A stretch of 64,000 nt of DNA from JAPLDA01 sp043787975 (GTDB lineage Bacteria; Bacteroidota; Bacteroidia; AKYH767-A; 2013-40CM-41-45). The position numbers were made by a program, and so were the translations under genes. A model generated the notes under the pieces. The model was not told where the DNA came from and made no database searches. It was given only the letters and a program-made list of their open reading frames with translations. Below are positions 35,252 through 43,804 of this stretch, piece by piece; the first letter of the stretch is position 1, and every line of letters begins with the position of its first letter. The stretch lies in assembly GCA_043787975.1 (NCBI GenBank), contig JAYVUK010000007.1, forward strand, positions 28,119-92,118. Direction: 5' to 3'.

Positions 35252-35868
35252 CAGATGGAATGCCGGAAATAAATAAGTTGCTGGAAGAATAAAACAATCA
35301 ACGATGGTTTCAGAATGATTGTTAAAAAGAAACCGTACAAGGCTCCCCAGAAATGAGCGTCATGATTCACATTGTCACGACCACGCTTGGAAGCGTAAAC
35401 ACAATATACCAGGTAACCAACTCCGAAAATTATTGCGGGCAATGGAATGATACCAAACACATAAAGCTTTTCCAGCGGATTCAATAAAATGAAAGCAAAC
35501 ACCACCGATGAAACGGCTCCTGATGCGCCCAGTGCATTATAACCCGGATCATCCTTATGCTTGCCATACGTTGGAAGTACAGACATCATCATACCTCCGA
35601 TGTATAAAAGCAAAAAGTAACTGGTTGACTTCTCTTCAAATATTTCACGAAAGTAGGATTCAACATAACTTCCAAAAAAATAAAGGACGTACATGTTTAC
35701 CAACAGATGCATCCAGTCGGCATGAATCAATGCGCTGCTGATAAAACGATACCATTGCCTGTCGGTATGAATCAGGTACGGATTGAAAATCATCCTGCTT
35801 CTCATTTCGTTTGACTGAAATGCTAAAAAAGAAATGACACAGGTAATAATCAGGAGGTAGATAGTCAC
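35251..35868 (-). CDS. Rhomboid family intramembrane serine protease
   Basis: 205 residues, six TM segments. The catalytic serine is in GASGAVSS, its histidine in HDAHFWGALYG, and the oxyanion-side pair in HADWMHLLVNMYVLY. WYRFISSALIHADWMHLLVNM gives the usual L1 region. It is expected to cut membrane helices in the inner membrane; the substrate is unknown. The start codon is GTG at 35868, and 5 nt upstream lies the shared 30-bp leader word. It is coupled to gmhB by a 1-nt overlap. Confidence 0.88.
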   Translation of the reverse strand: MTIYLLIITCVISFLAFQSNEMRSRMIFNPYLIHTDRQWYRFISSALIHADWMHLLVNMYVLYFFGSYVESYFREIFEEKSTSYFLLLYIGGMMMSVLPTYGKHKDDPGYNALGASGAVSSVVFAFILLNPLEKLYVFGIIPLPAIIFGVGYLVYCVYASKRGRDNVNHDAHFWGALYGFFLTIILKPSLIVLFFQQLIYFRHSI

Positions 35869-36013
35869 TGCTTCGAATTACGAATATGTACGAATGTACG
35901 AATCGTTACGAATGCAAAATCTTATTTTAATACGATCTTATCAAAGAAAAATACCCAAACTTAATCGGAGAATTTGTAATTAGTAGATTCGTAAACATTC
36001 GTAATTAGTACCC
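35869..36013. repeat. Leader with CGAATTACGAATA word (copy 2) and inverted ATTCGTAATT
   Basis: 35874-35903 repeats the MerR leader word almost base for base. The opposite end of the spacer (35989-36006) has attcgta repeated in inverted orientation. The two halves could pair over about 100 nt. The whole gap is non-coding, between the cysteine desulfurase stop and the rhomboid start. Confidence 0.6.
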
Positions 36014-37147
36014 TTAAACTTTGACGGCAAATAAATCTTTCAGCTTCTCGACAGCGTAATCAACTTCTTCCTTCGTGCTGTATTTACTGAATGAGAAACG
36101 AACCGACGGACGCTCAGGACTCACGTTTAAAGCAGTCAACACATGAGAACCGACATTGCTACCGGAACTACAGGCGCTACCACCGGAAGCTGCGATACCA
36201 CTGATGTCAAGGTTAAAGAGCAACATCTCAGAAATGTCTGATGGAGGAAATGAAACATTCAATACGGTATAAAGAGAATCGCCTAATGTATCACCATTGA
36301 ATTCGATGTCATGAATATGCTCTCTCAGTTTTGCAACCATGTAATCTTTCAGTCCTTGGATGTGTTCACGATGTTCTTCCATTCCGGCATTGGCAATCTC
36401 CATTGCTTTCGCCAGTCCAATAATTCCGTACACATTTTCAGTTCCGCCACGCATGTTGCGTTCCTGTGCACCACCAAAAATAAACGGGTGAATTTTTACC
36501 TTGCTGTTAATGTATAGAAACCCGACACCTTTCGGCCCGTGAAATTTATGAGCAGCACAGGTAACAAAATGAACATTCGTATCCTGCAGATTGAACGGAT
36601 AATGTCCCATTGTCTGAACAGTATCTGAATGAAAAATTGCGTTGTATTTTTCGCAAATCGCTCCGACCTTTTTTATCGGAAGAAGATTTCCCAACTCGTT
36701 GTTCGCATGCATCAAAGAGACAAGAGTTCGGTCATTGTCCTTTAGTAATTCTTCGAGGTGATCGAGTTTTACTCTTCCTTTTTCGTCGAGGTCAACAAAG
36801 CTGAGCTTAATTTTTTTTTCTTTCGCTAACTCCTCCAGTGTATGTAACACCGCGTGATGCTCGATGCGTGAAGTAATTGCATGTTTAATCCCAAGATCGC
36901 GAATGGTGCATTGGATGGCTGTGTTATTCGCTTCTGTTCCGCCTGAAGTAAAAAAGATTTCAGAAGGTGAAACATTGAGGCACTTCGCCACCGACTTGCG
37001 CGCAGTTTCAATTGCAGATCTCACTTCTCTTCCATAGGAATGGATGGACGAAGGGTTCCCGAAATGTTGCTTCATCATCGGAAGCATCGCGCTCAATACT
37101 TCAGGATCGAGTGGAGTTGTTGCTGCGTTGTCGAGATAGATTCTCAT
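36014..37147 (-). CDS. Cysteine desulfurase (NifS/IscS-like)
   Basis: 377 residues, fold-type I PLP enzyme. Marks in order: IYLDNAATTPLDPEV at the start, FTSGGTEANNTAIQ, the PLP-lysine in AAHKFHGPKGVGFLYI, and the active Cys in SGGSACSSGSNVGSHVL. It provides sulfur for Fe-S clusters and thiolated tRNA. Group I (NifS/IscS) is indicated by the loop around the active Cys. No iscU or other partner lies beside it. It starts 73 nt after glmM on the same strand; an inverted repeat occupies that gap. Confidence 0.95.
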   Translation of the reverse strand: MRIYLDNAATTPLDPEVLSAMLPMMKQHFGNPSSIHSYGREVRSAIETARKSVAKCLNVSPSEIFFTSGGTEANNTAIQCTIRDLGIKHAITSRIEHHAVLHTLEELAKEKKIKLSFVDLDEKGRVKLDHLEELLKDNDRTLVSLMHANNELGNLLPIKKVGAICEKYNAIFHSDTVQTMGHYPFNLQDTNVHFVTCAAHKFHGPKGVGFLYINSKVKIHPFIFGGAQERNMRGGTENVYGIIGLAKAMEIANAGMEEHREHIQGLKDYMVAKLREHIHDIEFNGDTLGDSLYTVLNVSFPPSDISEMLLFNLDISGIAASGGSACSSGSNVGSHVLTALNVSPERPSVRFSFSKYSTKEEVDYAVEKLKDLFAVKV

Positions 37148-37159
37148 TCGTTTGTTTAC

Positions 37160-37221
37160 GGTTTAAAGTTTACGGTTTACCACTTACAGTTTGCTTGTTC
37201 GTAAACTGTAAACCTTAAACC
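37160..37221 (-). repeat. Inverted repeat between glmM and the desulfurase gene
   Basis: Arms GGTTTAAAGTTTACGGTTTA (37160-37179) and 37202-37221 pair at 18 of 20 positions. The right arm touches the first base of the glmM stop. It is a stutter of gtttaaa and gtttac. It may weaken read-through from glmM. Confidence 0.6.
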
Positions 37222-38630
37222 TATTTCGCCATCATGGCGCTAATCGTATCCTTAATATCAAAGATAATCTTTTCCGCCAGATTTTTCGCTGTCGTTTGCG
37301 ACTGGCTTTCTGAATAAATCCGGATAATCGGCTCTGTATTGCTTTTCCGCAAATGAACCCATTCCTTATCAAATTCTATTTTGACTCCGTCAATGGTATT
37401 GATCGGTTGTTTTTTGTACTTCGTCTTTATTTCGTCGAGGATATGATCCACATCCATTTCTGCTGTCAGTTCAATTTTATTTTTCGAGATGAAATAATTC
37501 GGATATGTTGAACGCAGCATAGAAGTCGTCTTTCCAAACTTTGCAAGATGACTCAGGAACAAAGCGATTCCAACCAATGCATCACGACCGTAGTGAAGTT
37601 CAGGGTAAATAATTCCACCGTTACCTTCTCCGCCAATCACAGCGTGATTTGCTTTCATGGCTTCCACTACATTCACTTCACCGACAGCAGAAGCAAAATA
37701 TTTTCCACCGGCCTTCTCCGTCACATCACGCAAAGCACGTGTTGAGGAAAGATTTGAAACGGTATTTCCCTTTTTATTTTTTAATACATAATCGGCAACT
37801 GCAACCAGCGTATATTCTTCACCGAACATTTCTCCGTCTTCACAAACCAAAGCGAGACGGTCTACATCAGGATCCACGGCAATTCCGAGGTGCGCATTTT
37901 TCTTTTTCACTTCTTTGGCAAGGTCACCGAGATGTTCCGGTAACGGTTCAGGATTATGAGAAAATAACCCGTTCGGTTCGCAATAAAGTTCAATGATCTG
38001 TTCAACTCCCAATGCTTTCAGCAATGCCGGAACTGCTATTCCCCCGGTTGAATTCACGGCATCCACGACAATTTTAAAATTCTTTTCCTTGATTGCTTTC
38101 ACATCCACCAGCGGAAGCTCCAGAATTTTTGCAATGTGTTTTTGCAGGTAGTTGGGATCGGTTGTATATTTTCCCAGTTTATTTACTTCGGCAAAAGTGA
38201 ACGATTCATCAGCAGCAATTTTCAACACCTCTTCGCCATCTTTCGCAGAGATAAATTCTCCCTTATGATTTAACAGCTTTAATGCATTCCATTGTTTCGG
38301 ATTGTGACTTGCTGTGATGATTATTCCACCATCCGCTTTAAAGTCAACAACGGCAATCTCCACGGTCGGAGTGGTTGAAAGTCCGAGATAGACTACATCT
38401 ATTCCCATTCCTTTCAAGGTTCCCGCAATCAGGTTCTGGACCATTTCTCCCGAAATCCGTGCATCGCGACCGATAACGATTGAATGTCTTTTCGTTTTCT
38501 GAACACTGTTATTGATCAACCACGAACCAAAAGCTGCCGTAAACTTTACAATGTCCAGCGGAGTAAGATTCTCTCCGCTTCTGCCCCCGATCGTCCCCCT
38601 GATTCCTGAAATGGATTTAATTAGTGCCAA
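37221..38630 (-). CDS. glmM: Phosphoglucosamine mutase
   Basis: 469 residues of the alpha-D-phosphohexomutase family. The phosphoserine is in ITASHNPKQWNALK, the metal loop in DPDVDRLAL, the sugar-binding loop in GEGNGGIIYPELHYGRDA, and the phosphate loop in LRKSNTEPIIRIYSES. The N-terminus ALIKSISGIRGTIGG matches GlmM rather than phosphomannomutase. It makes glucosamine-1-phosphate for peptidoglycan and LPS. The start is TTG at 38630: no ATG occurs in the conserved start region, and the family begins at this point. Confidence 0.93.
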   Translation of the reverse strand: MALIKSISGIRGTIGGRSGENLTPLDIVKFTAAFGSWLINNSVQKTKRHSIVIGRDARISGEMVQNLIAGTLKGMGIDVVYLGLSTTPTVEIAVVDFKADGGIIITASHNPKQWNALKLLNHKGEFISAKDGEEVLKIAADESFTFAEVNKLGKYTTDPNYLQKHIAKILELPLVDVKAIKEKNFKIVVDAVNSTGGIAVPALLKALGVEQIIELYCEPNGLFSHNPEPLPEHLGDLAKEVKKKNAHLGIAVDPDVDRLALVCEDGEMFGEEYTLVAVADYVLKNKKGNTVSNLSSTRALRDVTEKAGGKYFASAVGEVNVVEAMKANHAVIGGEGNGGIIYPELHYGRDALVGIALFLSHLAKFGKTTSMLRSTYPNYFISKNKIELTAEMDVDHILDEIKTKYKKQPINTIDGVKIEFDKEWVHLRKSNTEPIIRIYSESQSQTTAKNLAEKIIFDIKDTISAMMAK

Positions 38631-38655
38631 TGTGTTTTACTTTTATTTGTGATCG

Positions 38656-38663
38656 CAAAGATA
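38656..38663 (-). promoter_or_regulatory. Candidate -7 element for glmM
   Basis: TATCTTTG on the minus strand fits TAnnTTTG and lies 25 bp before the TTG start. No good -33 TTG was found at 17-20 bp, so this is a moderate call. Confidence 0.4.
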
Positions 38664-38741
38664 ATTTTTTTGTGAGAACTGATCTGATTTTTTGCTGAAT
38701 ATCTTATAACGAGTTTTAATTAACTTGCGCACGATTTTTTT

Positions 38742-39845
38742 ATGATGAAACTAACATATACACTGATATTTTCAGGAATTATCTTCCTGGTTTCCTCCTG
38801 CAAACCGAAAGAGGAAAAAAAAGAAGGTTCAATTTCCGGAACGCTTCGAAATGCTGTAAACACGATGATCTATCTGGAGCAAATTGATGATCAGGGTGAA
38901 CATATGCTTGACTCTGCAAAAACAGATACAAACGGCAATTTCAAGTTGCAGAATAAAGCGACCGAGAAAGTGTATTACGTCATCCGCACCGATCCGAATA
39001 ACCTTATTTTCCTTTTGTTGAATGGAAATGACAACATTGAGATTACGGGGGATGCTAAAAATATAGAAGCGACCTACACTGTAAAAGGTTCGGAGGATTC
39101 GGAATTGATAAAGGTGTTAAAATCGTATGACGGCAACCTGTCTGATTCATTGAACCTGGTTTATTCCACCATCCGGGAAACTTCGCCCCAAAAAAAAGAT
39201 TCAACAGGAGCTGTTCTTCAAAAATACTATACAAAGAGAATGAATGTCTTTGCAGTTGATTTTATAACTGCGCATCCCACATCATTGGTTTCACTTTCCG
39301 CAACACGTTATTTGGATCAGCAAAAAGACATCCGGCTTTATGATGATTTACTGGCTTCTCTTTCTAAAGAATATCCGAATAATAAATACGTAAAAGATTT
39401 TGAATCTCTTGTTGGTAACCTCAAAAAACTCCCGGTCGGAAGCATCGCTCCTGAAATCAAACTGAAAACTCCCAATGGAAAGCAAGTTTCGCTTTCCTCT
39501 TTCAAAGGCAAAATTGTCCTGATCGATTTCTGGGCAAGTTGGTGTGGACCATGTCGAAAAGAAAATCCGCATGTAGTAGAGATGTATCGCAAATTCAAGA
39601 ATAAAAATTTCGAGATACTCGGAGTTTCATTGGATGATAACGCGGATGCATGGAAGGAAGCCATTAAAAAGGATGGTCTTACCTGGCAACAGGTGAGTGA
39701 ATTGAAAAAATGGGATTCCGAAGTTGTGAAATCATACCAGGTGGATGCGATTCCTTTTACAGTCCTTATTAATACAAATGGAAAAATCATTGCCAAAGGA
39801 TTGTCCGGGAAGGAACTTGAACAGAAGCTGATCGAAGTGCTGTAA
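38742..39845 (+). CDS. TlpA-like thioredoxin lipoprotein with DUF4369 domain
   Basis: 367 residues: lipobox in FLVSSC (Cys near residue 20), a DUF4369 strand domain (SISGTLRNAVNTMIYLEQ), a helical linker, and a thioredoxin domain with the redox pair in ASWCGPCRKENPHVVEMY and cis-Pro in VDAIPFTVLIN. It is a membrane-tethered disulfide reductase of the periplasm or outer membrane, common in Bacteroidota, and probably kept reduced through DsbD (20410). The M1 peptidase gene follows 31 nt later. Confidence 0.92.
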   Translation: MMKLTYTLIFSGIIFLVSSCKPKEEKKEGSISGTLRNAVNTMIYLEQIDDQGEHMLDSAKTDTNGNFKLQNKATEKVYYVIRTDPNNLIFLLLNGNDNIEITGDAKNIEATYTVKGSEDSELIKVLKSYDGNLSDSLNLVYSTIRETSPQKKDSTGAVLQKYYTKRMNVFAVDFITAHPTSLVSLSATRYLDQQKDIRLYDDLLASLSKEYPNNKYVKDFESLVGNLKKLPVGSIAPEIKLKTPNGKQVSLSSFKGKIVLIDFWASWCGPCRKENPHVVEMYRKFKNKNFEILGVSLDDNADAWKEAIKKDGLTWQQVSELKKWDSEVVKSYQVDAIPFTVLINTNGKIIAKGLSGKELEQKLIEVL

Positions 39846-39876
39846 TGTGATGATTTGAGAATTTGAAAATTGGATA

Positions 39877-42800
39877 ATGAAATTCAACCTTAATAATTTT
39901 TTCCTCCTTCTTTTTCACTTTTCAATTTTCAATTTTCAATTTTCAAATGCACAAACCTATTTCCAGCAGGAAGTCACATACACCATTCACGTTTCGTTGA
40001 ACGATGTAACACATGAACTGAGTGCAAACGAAACCATTGAATACACGAATCATTCTCCGAATACACTGAATGAAATCTATTTTCACCTGTGGGCGAATGC
40101 TTATAAAAATGAAAACACAGCGCTTGCAAAAGAATTTTACAAAGCAGGTGATTTTCGTTTTATGAATTCAACAGAAAATGAAAGAGGATTTATCGACTCA
40201 CTTGATTTTAAAATTGACGGAACAAAAATTGAATGGAATTTATTAACGGATACCATTGATGTCTGCAAACTCAGGTTAAACAAGCCCTTGAAGCCGGGCG
40301 AAAAAATTACCATCACGACTCCTTTTCATGTGAAGATTCCATCCGCCATGATTTCACGACTCGGGCATCTTAAACAAGCATATTACATCACACAATGGTT
40401 TCCGAAACCAGCCGTGTACGATTTAAACGGGTGGAATTATTTTCCATACATCAACAAGGGAGAATTTTATGCTGAGTTTGGAAGCTTTGATATATTCATT
40501 ACGCTTCCAAAAAATTATCTAGTTGGTGCAACCGGCGGTCTTGTTGACGGAGAAAAAGAATTGCAATGGTTGAATGAGAAAGTCGAGGAAACAAAGGCTC
40601 TCACAACCTATTCCGGTGCCAACTTAAACTTCCCTCCTTCTTCTTCAGAAACAAAAACGTTGCATTATCATCAATCCAATGTCCATGACTTTGCATGGTT
40701 TGCCGATAAAAGATGGCATGTTTTAAAAGAAGAGATTGAACTGCCGACAAAGAAAGTTACAGCATGGATGATGTTCACCGACATCGAAGGTTTCTATTGG
40801 AAGAAAGCTCCCGAGTACATGAAATCTTCCATCGAATATTTTTCAAAATGGATCGGTGAATATCCGTACAACAATGTGACGGCTGTGGATGTGACCGACG
40901 CAGAAGGAAACGGAATGGAATATCCGTGCATTACAGCGATCGGAAATTATGGGGACCCGTTTGAACTCGAAGTAACCATTGCACATGAAATAGCGCACAA
41001 TTGGTTTTACGGAATGCTTGGCAGCAATGAACGAATGCATCCGTGGATGGATGAAGGGTTGACAAATTTTTTAGAGACACGTTATGTCTACACAAAATAT
41101 TCTGCCGATAAAGAAAAACAATTGGAAAAATATGGAAGGCTCGGAGGCATCTCAAAGCATTTCGGACTCGACAAATTGAATCACCGGAAGCTTCAGTACT
41201 TTGGCTATTTAATGGGAGCCAGAAATAATTCTGACCAGCAACCGGAAACACCTGCTGATCGGGTTGCCTTTCCAAATTACCACGGTGATGTATATTATAA
41301 AACATGCCTGAGCTTTGACTTCCTGAAATCGTACATCGGTGATTCACTTTTTGATGGTTGTATGCATCGCTATTTTACTGAATGGAAATTCAAACATCCG
41401 CGACCGGAAGATTTGAAAACTGTTTTCTCAACAACCTCCGGAAAGAATGCAGACTGGCTGTTTGAGGATATGATCAAAACGGCAAAGAAAATCGATTACA
41501 AAATCTCCTCAATTAAATCTCTCGATGACAAAAGAACATTTTCACTCAGATTAAAAAATACAGGAAATGTCGCTTCACCTTTATCCATCAGTAGTTTGAA
41601 GAACGGAGAAATAAAAAAAACCGAATGGATAGAAGGATTTAAAGAAAGCAAAATACTCAGTTTGAGTTGTGAGGACTGCGATGCTTTCCGGATAAATGCG
41701 GATGAAAAAATGCCTGAACTTTATCAAAGCAACAATACGATTAGAACAAAAGGTTTGTTCAAAAAAACTGAACCAATCCATTTTCATTTTTTAGGAGGGC
41801 TGGAAAATGAAAATCACACACAGATTTTTTATTCTCCGACAATAGGCTGGAACAATTACAATAAGCTGAAGGCAGGAGCCGCTTTCTACAACATATTCAT
41901 TCCCGAAAAAGAGTTCGAGTATGTGGTGATGCCGATGTATGCATTCGGTTCAAAAGATTTAGCAGGAGGAGGAAATGCTTCTTACAATTTTTATCCGTTG
42001 AATTCAAAAATTCAAAAAATTCAACTGGCTGTTGGCGTACAAAGCTATTCGTATGCACATGATCAATACTTCAATTCCGATGGACTCTCCTCTACTTCCA
42101 TTCTCAAATTCAATAAAATTGACTCACGAATTAATTTTTTCTTACTGCCAGAAGACCGGACAGAAAAAATAAAATATCAGCTCACGATTCGGAATATTTT
42201 TATCAATAAAGACGTTCCCTATTTCTACCAAAGCAAACCTTCATCACAGAAAATTTCCATGTTCGAGTTAAGCTTCGACAGAAATCGCTTTAATCCAATC
42301 GATCCATCTGATTTTATTTTCAAAGCACGAGGAAACACTAATTTATTCCTAGCCTCACTTGAAGAAAAATTTGTTTTATCGTATGGAAAATTGAACAAAG
42401 GCCTGGATGTGCGTTTGTATGCAGGAAATATTTTTTACCGGAACACGACTTTGCAAGGAGAAGATTACAGGCTGCAGTTAAGCGGATATCCAGGCGCGAA
42501 CGATTACTTATTCGACGAAATTTTTTTGGGTAGAACGGAGACATCTGGTCTTTCATCACGACAGTTTGTTGCGACTGAAGGTGGATTTGCAATTCCGACC
42601 TTCTTCTACCGACAGTCCGACAAATGGTTAGCGACATTAAATTTAAAAACATCGTTACCGGGAATATTACCCATAAAATTATTTGCCGACTTCGGAACAT
42701 TCGATCATTCGAATGACCTGACCACCGGTTCCAAAATTTCTTATGAAGCCGGAATTGAACTGGACGTCGTAAAAAACATTTTCACCGTCTATTTTCCTCT

Positions 42801-42927
42801 TTTCTATTCTGACGATATACAATACATCGTTGATAACAATAAACTGGATGTTGGAGATCTGATCCGCTTCGAATTACATTTGAACAAATTGAACCCGCTT
42901 ACGTTAATCAAACAAATCGAATTCTGA
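39877..42927 (+). CDS. Secreted M1 family metallopeptidase
   Basis: 1016 residues. A signal peptide ends near FSNAQ. The gluzincin core has the zinc motif HEIAHNWFYGMLGSNERMHPWMDEGLTNFLE (HExxH at about 40984-40998, the third ligand Glu 18 residues later) and the exopeptidase-type block DAEGNGMEYPCITAI in place of GAMEN. The last 400 residues are strand-rich. It probably trims peptides outside the cell or at the outer membrane. The signal peptide is encoded by a tandem of ttttcaa, complementary to a stretch before the start (finding). The stop is 2 nt from the lpxH start. Confidence 0.9.
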   Translation: MKFNLNNFFLLLFHFSIFNFQFSNAQTYFQQEVTYTIHVSLNDVTHELSANETIEYTNHSPNTLNEIYFHLWANAYKNENTALAKEFYKAGDFRFMNSTENERGFIDSLDFKIDGTKIEWNLLTDTIDVCKLRLNKPLKPGEKITITTPFHVKIPSAMISRLGHLKQAYYITQWFPKPAVYDLNGWNYFPYINKGEFYAEFGSFDIFITLPKNYLVGATGGLVDGEKELQWLNEKVEETKALTTYSGANLNFPPSSSETKTLHYHQSNVHDFAWFADKRWHVLKEEIELPTKKVTAWMMFTDIEGFYWKKAPEYMKSSIEYFSKWIGEYPYNNVTAVDVTDAEGNGMEYPCITAIGNYGDPFELEVTIAHEIAHNWFYGMLGSNERMHPWMDEGLTNFLETRYVYTKYSADKEKQLEKYGRLGGISKHFGLDKLNHRKLQYFGYLMGARNNSDQQPETPADRVAFPNYHGDVYYKTCLSFDFLKSYIGDSLFDGCMHRYFTEWKFKHPRPEDLKTVFSTTSGKNADWLFEDMIKTAKKIDYKISSIKSLDDKRTFSLRLKNTGNVASPLSISSLKNGEIKKTEWIEGFKESKILSLSCEDCDAFRINADEKMPELYQSNNTIRTKGLFKKTEPIHFHFLGGLENENHTQIFYSPTIGWNNYNKLKAGAAFYNIFIPEKEFEYVVMPMYAFGSKDLAGGGNASYNFYPLNSKIQKIQLAVGVQSYSYAHDQYFNSDGLSSTSILKFNKIDSRINFFLLPEDRTEKIKYQLTIRNIFINKDVPYFYQSKPSSQKISMFELSFDRNRFNPIDPSDFIFKARGNTNLFLASLEEKFVLSYGKLNKGLDVRLYAGNIFYRNTTLQGEDYRLQLSGYPGANDYLFDEIFLGRTETSGLSSRQFVATEGGFAIPTFFYRQSDKWLATLNLKTSLPGILPIKLFADFGTFDHSNDLTTGSKISYEAGIELDVVKNIFTVYFPLFYSDDIQYIVDNNKLDVGDLIRFELHLNKLNPLTLIKQIEF

Positions 42928-42929
42928 TT

Positions 42930-43703
42930 TTGGAAAAAGGAAAGAAAATATACTTCGCTTCAGATTTTCACTTGGGTGTTCCGACGTATGAAAAAAGTCT
43001 TGAACGTGAGAAGAAAATTGTTGCCTGGCTCGAAAGTATAGAAAGCGACTGCCAAGAATTGTATTTGCTCGGAGACGTTTTCGATTTCTGGTTTGAATAC
43101 AAAACGGTAGTTCCCCGTGGCTTTGTAAGGTTGCTCGGAAAGCTGGCAGAAATTTCTGATCGCGGAATCCCGATTCATTACTTCACCGGCAACCACGATA
43201 TGTGGACGTTTGATTACCTCGTAAAAGAACTAAACGTAAAGCTTTACCGTGAGCCGATTGAACGAAGTTACAACGGAAAATCTTTTTACATCGGCCATGG
43301 AGATGGATTAGGCCCCGGTGATCACGGATATAAATTCATCAAGAAAGTTTTTGCAAGCAAAGTTTGCCAATGGTTGTTTGCACGCTTACACCCGAATTTC
43401 GGAGTGGCGATGGCAAATTACTGGAGTGGTAAAAGCCGCATTGCAACAGGAACGGTTGACGAAAAATTTCTCGGAGAAGAAAAGGAATGGCTGGTGATTC
43501 ATTCCAAGGAACTCCTGTCAAAAAAACATTACGACTTTTTAATTTTCGGACACCGGCATTTACCGCTTGACATCAGCCTCACCCCGACCCTCTCCAAAGG
43601 AGAGGGAGAAAAAGAAAGTCGTTACATCAATCTTGGCGATTGGGTAAAGTATAATTCGTATGCTGTGTTTGATGGAGAAAAGTTGGAATTAAAATACTTC
43701 TGA
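42930..43703 (+). CDS. lpxH: UDP-2,3-diacylglucosamine diphosphatase LpxH
   Basis: 257 residues, a calcineurin-like metallophosphoesterase. Metal ligands are D12 and H14 (FASDFHLG), LLGDVFDFW, GNHDMW, IGHGDGLGPG and the late FGHRH. The fourth step of lipid A synthesis in the cytoplasm is expected. The start is TTG at 42930, right after the M1 stop; the DxH motif begins only 11 residues later, so no downstream ATG can serve. Between FGHRHLPLD and RYINLGDW lies an extra stretch, ISLTPTLSKGEGEKES, encoded by a palindromic spacer-like word (next feature). It probably shares a transcript with the peptidase. Confidence 0.9.
   Translation: MEKGKKIYFASDFHLGVPTYEKSLEREKKIVAWLESIESDCQELYLLGDVFDFWFEYKTVVPRGFVRLLGKLAEISDRGIPIHYFTGNHDMWTFDYLVKELNVKLYREPIERSYNGKSFYIGHGDGLGPGDHGYKFIKKVFASKVCQWLFARLHPNFGVAMANYWSGKSRIATGTVDEKFLGEEKEWLVIHSKELLSKKHYDFLIFGHRHLPLDISLTPTLSKGEGEKESRYINLGDWVKYNSYAVFDGEKLELKYF
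43578..43613 (+). repeat. CCCTCTCC-AAA-GGAGAGGG palindrome inside lpxH
   Basis: Perfect 8-bp arms at 43588-43595 and 43599-43606 with loop AAA, preceded by ctcaccccga. It is read in frame as SLTPTLSKGEGE. I recall the same word as a common intergenic palindrome; here it is in a coding exon without breaking the frame. Confidence 0.75.
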
Positions 43704-43718
43704 CGAATAAGAAAGTCA

Positions 43719-43766
43719 ATTTCGGATTTTAAATTGCGAATTAATCCGCAATTTAAAATCCGAAAT
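43719..43766. terminator. ATTTCGGATTTTAAATTGCG palindrome between convergent genes
   Basis: Perfect 20-bp arms at 43719-43738 and 43747-43766 with an 8-nt loop, plus a third partial copy at 43764-43776. It lies between lpxH and the convergent transglycosylase gene. Bidirectional termination is likely from placement. Confidence 0.65.
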
Positions 43767-43804
43767 CCGAAATTGTAACTAAGATCGAGATCGAAAAATT
43801 AAAG

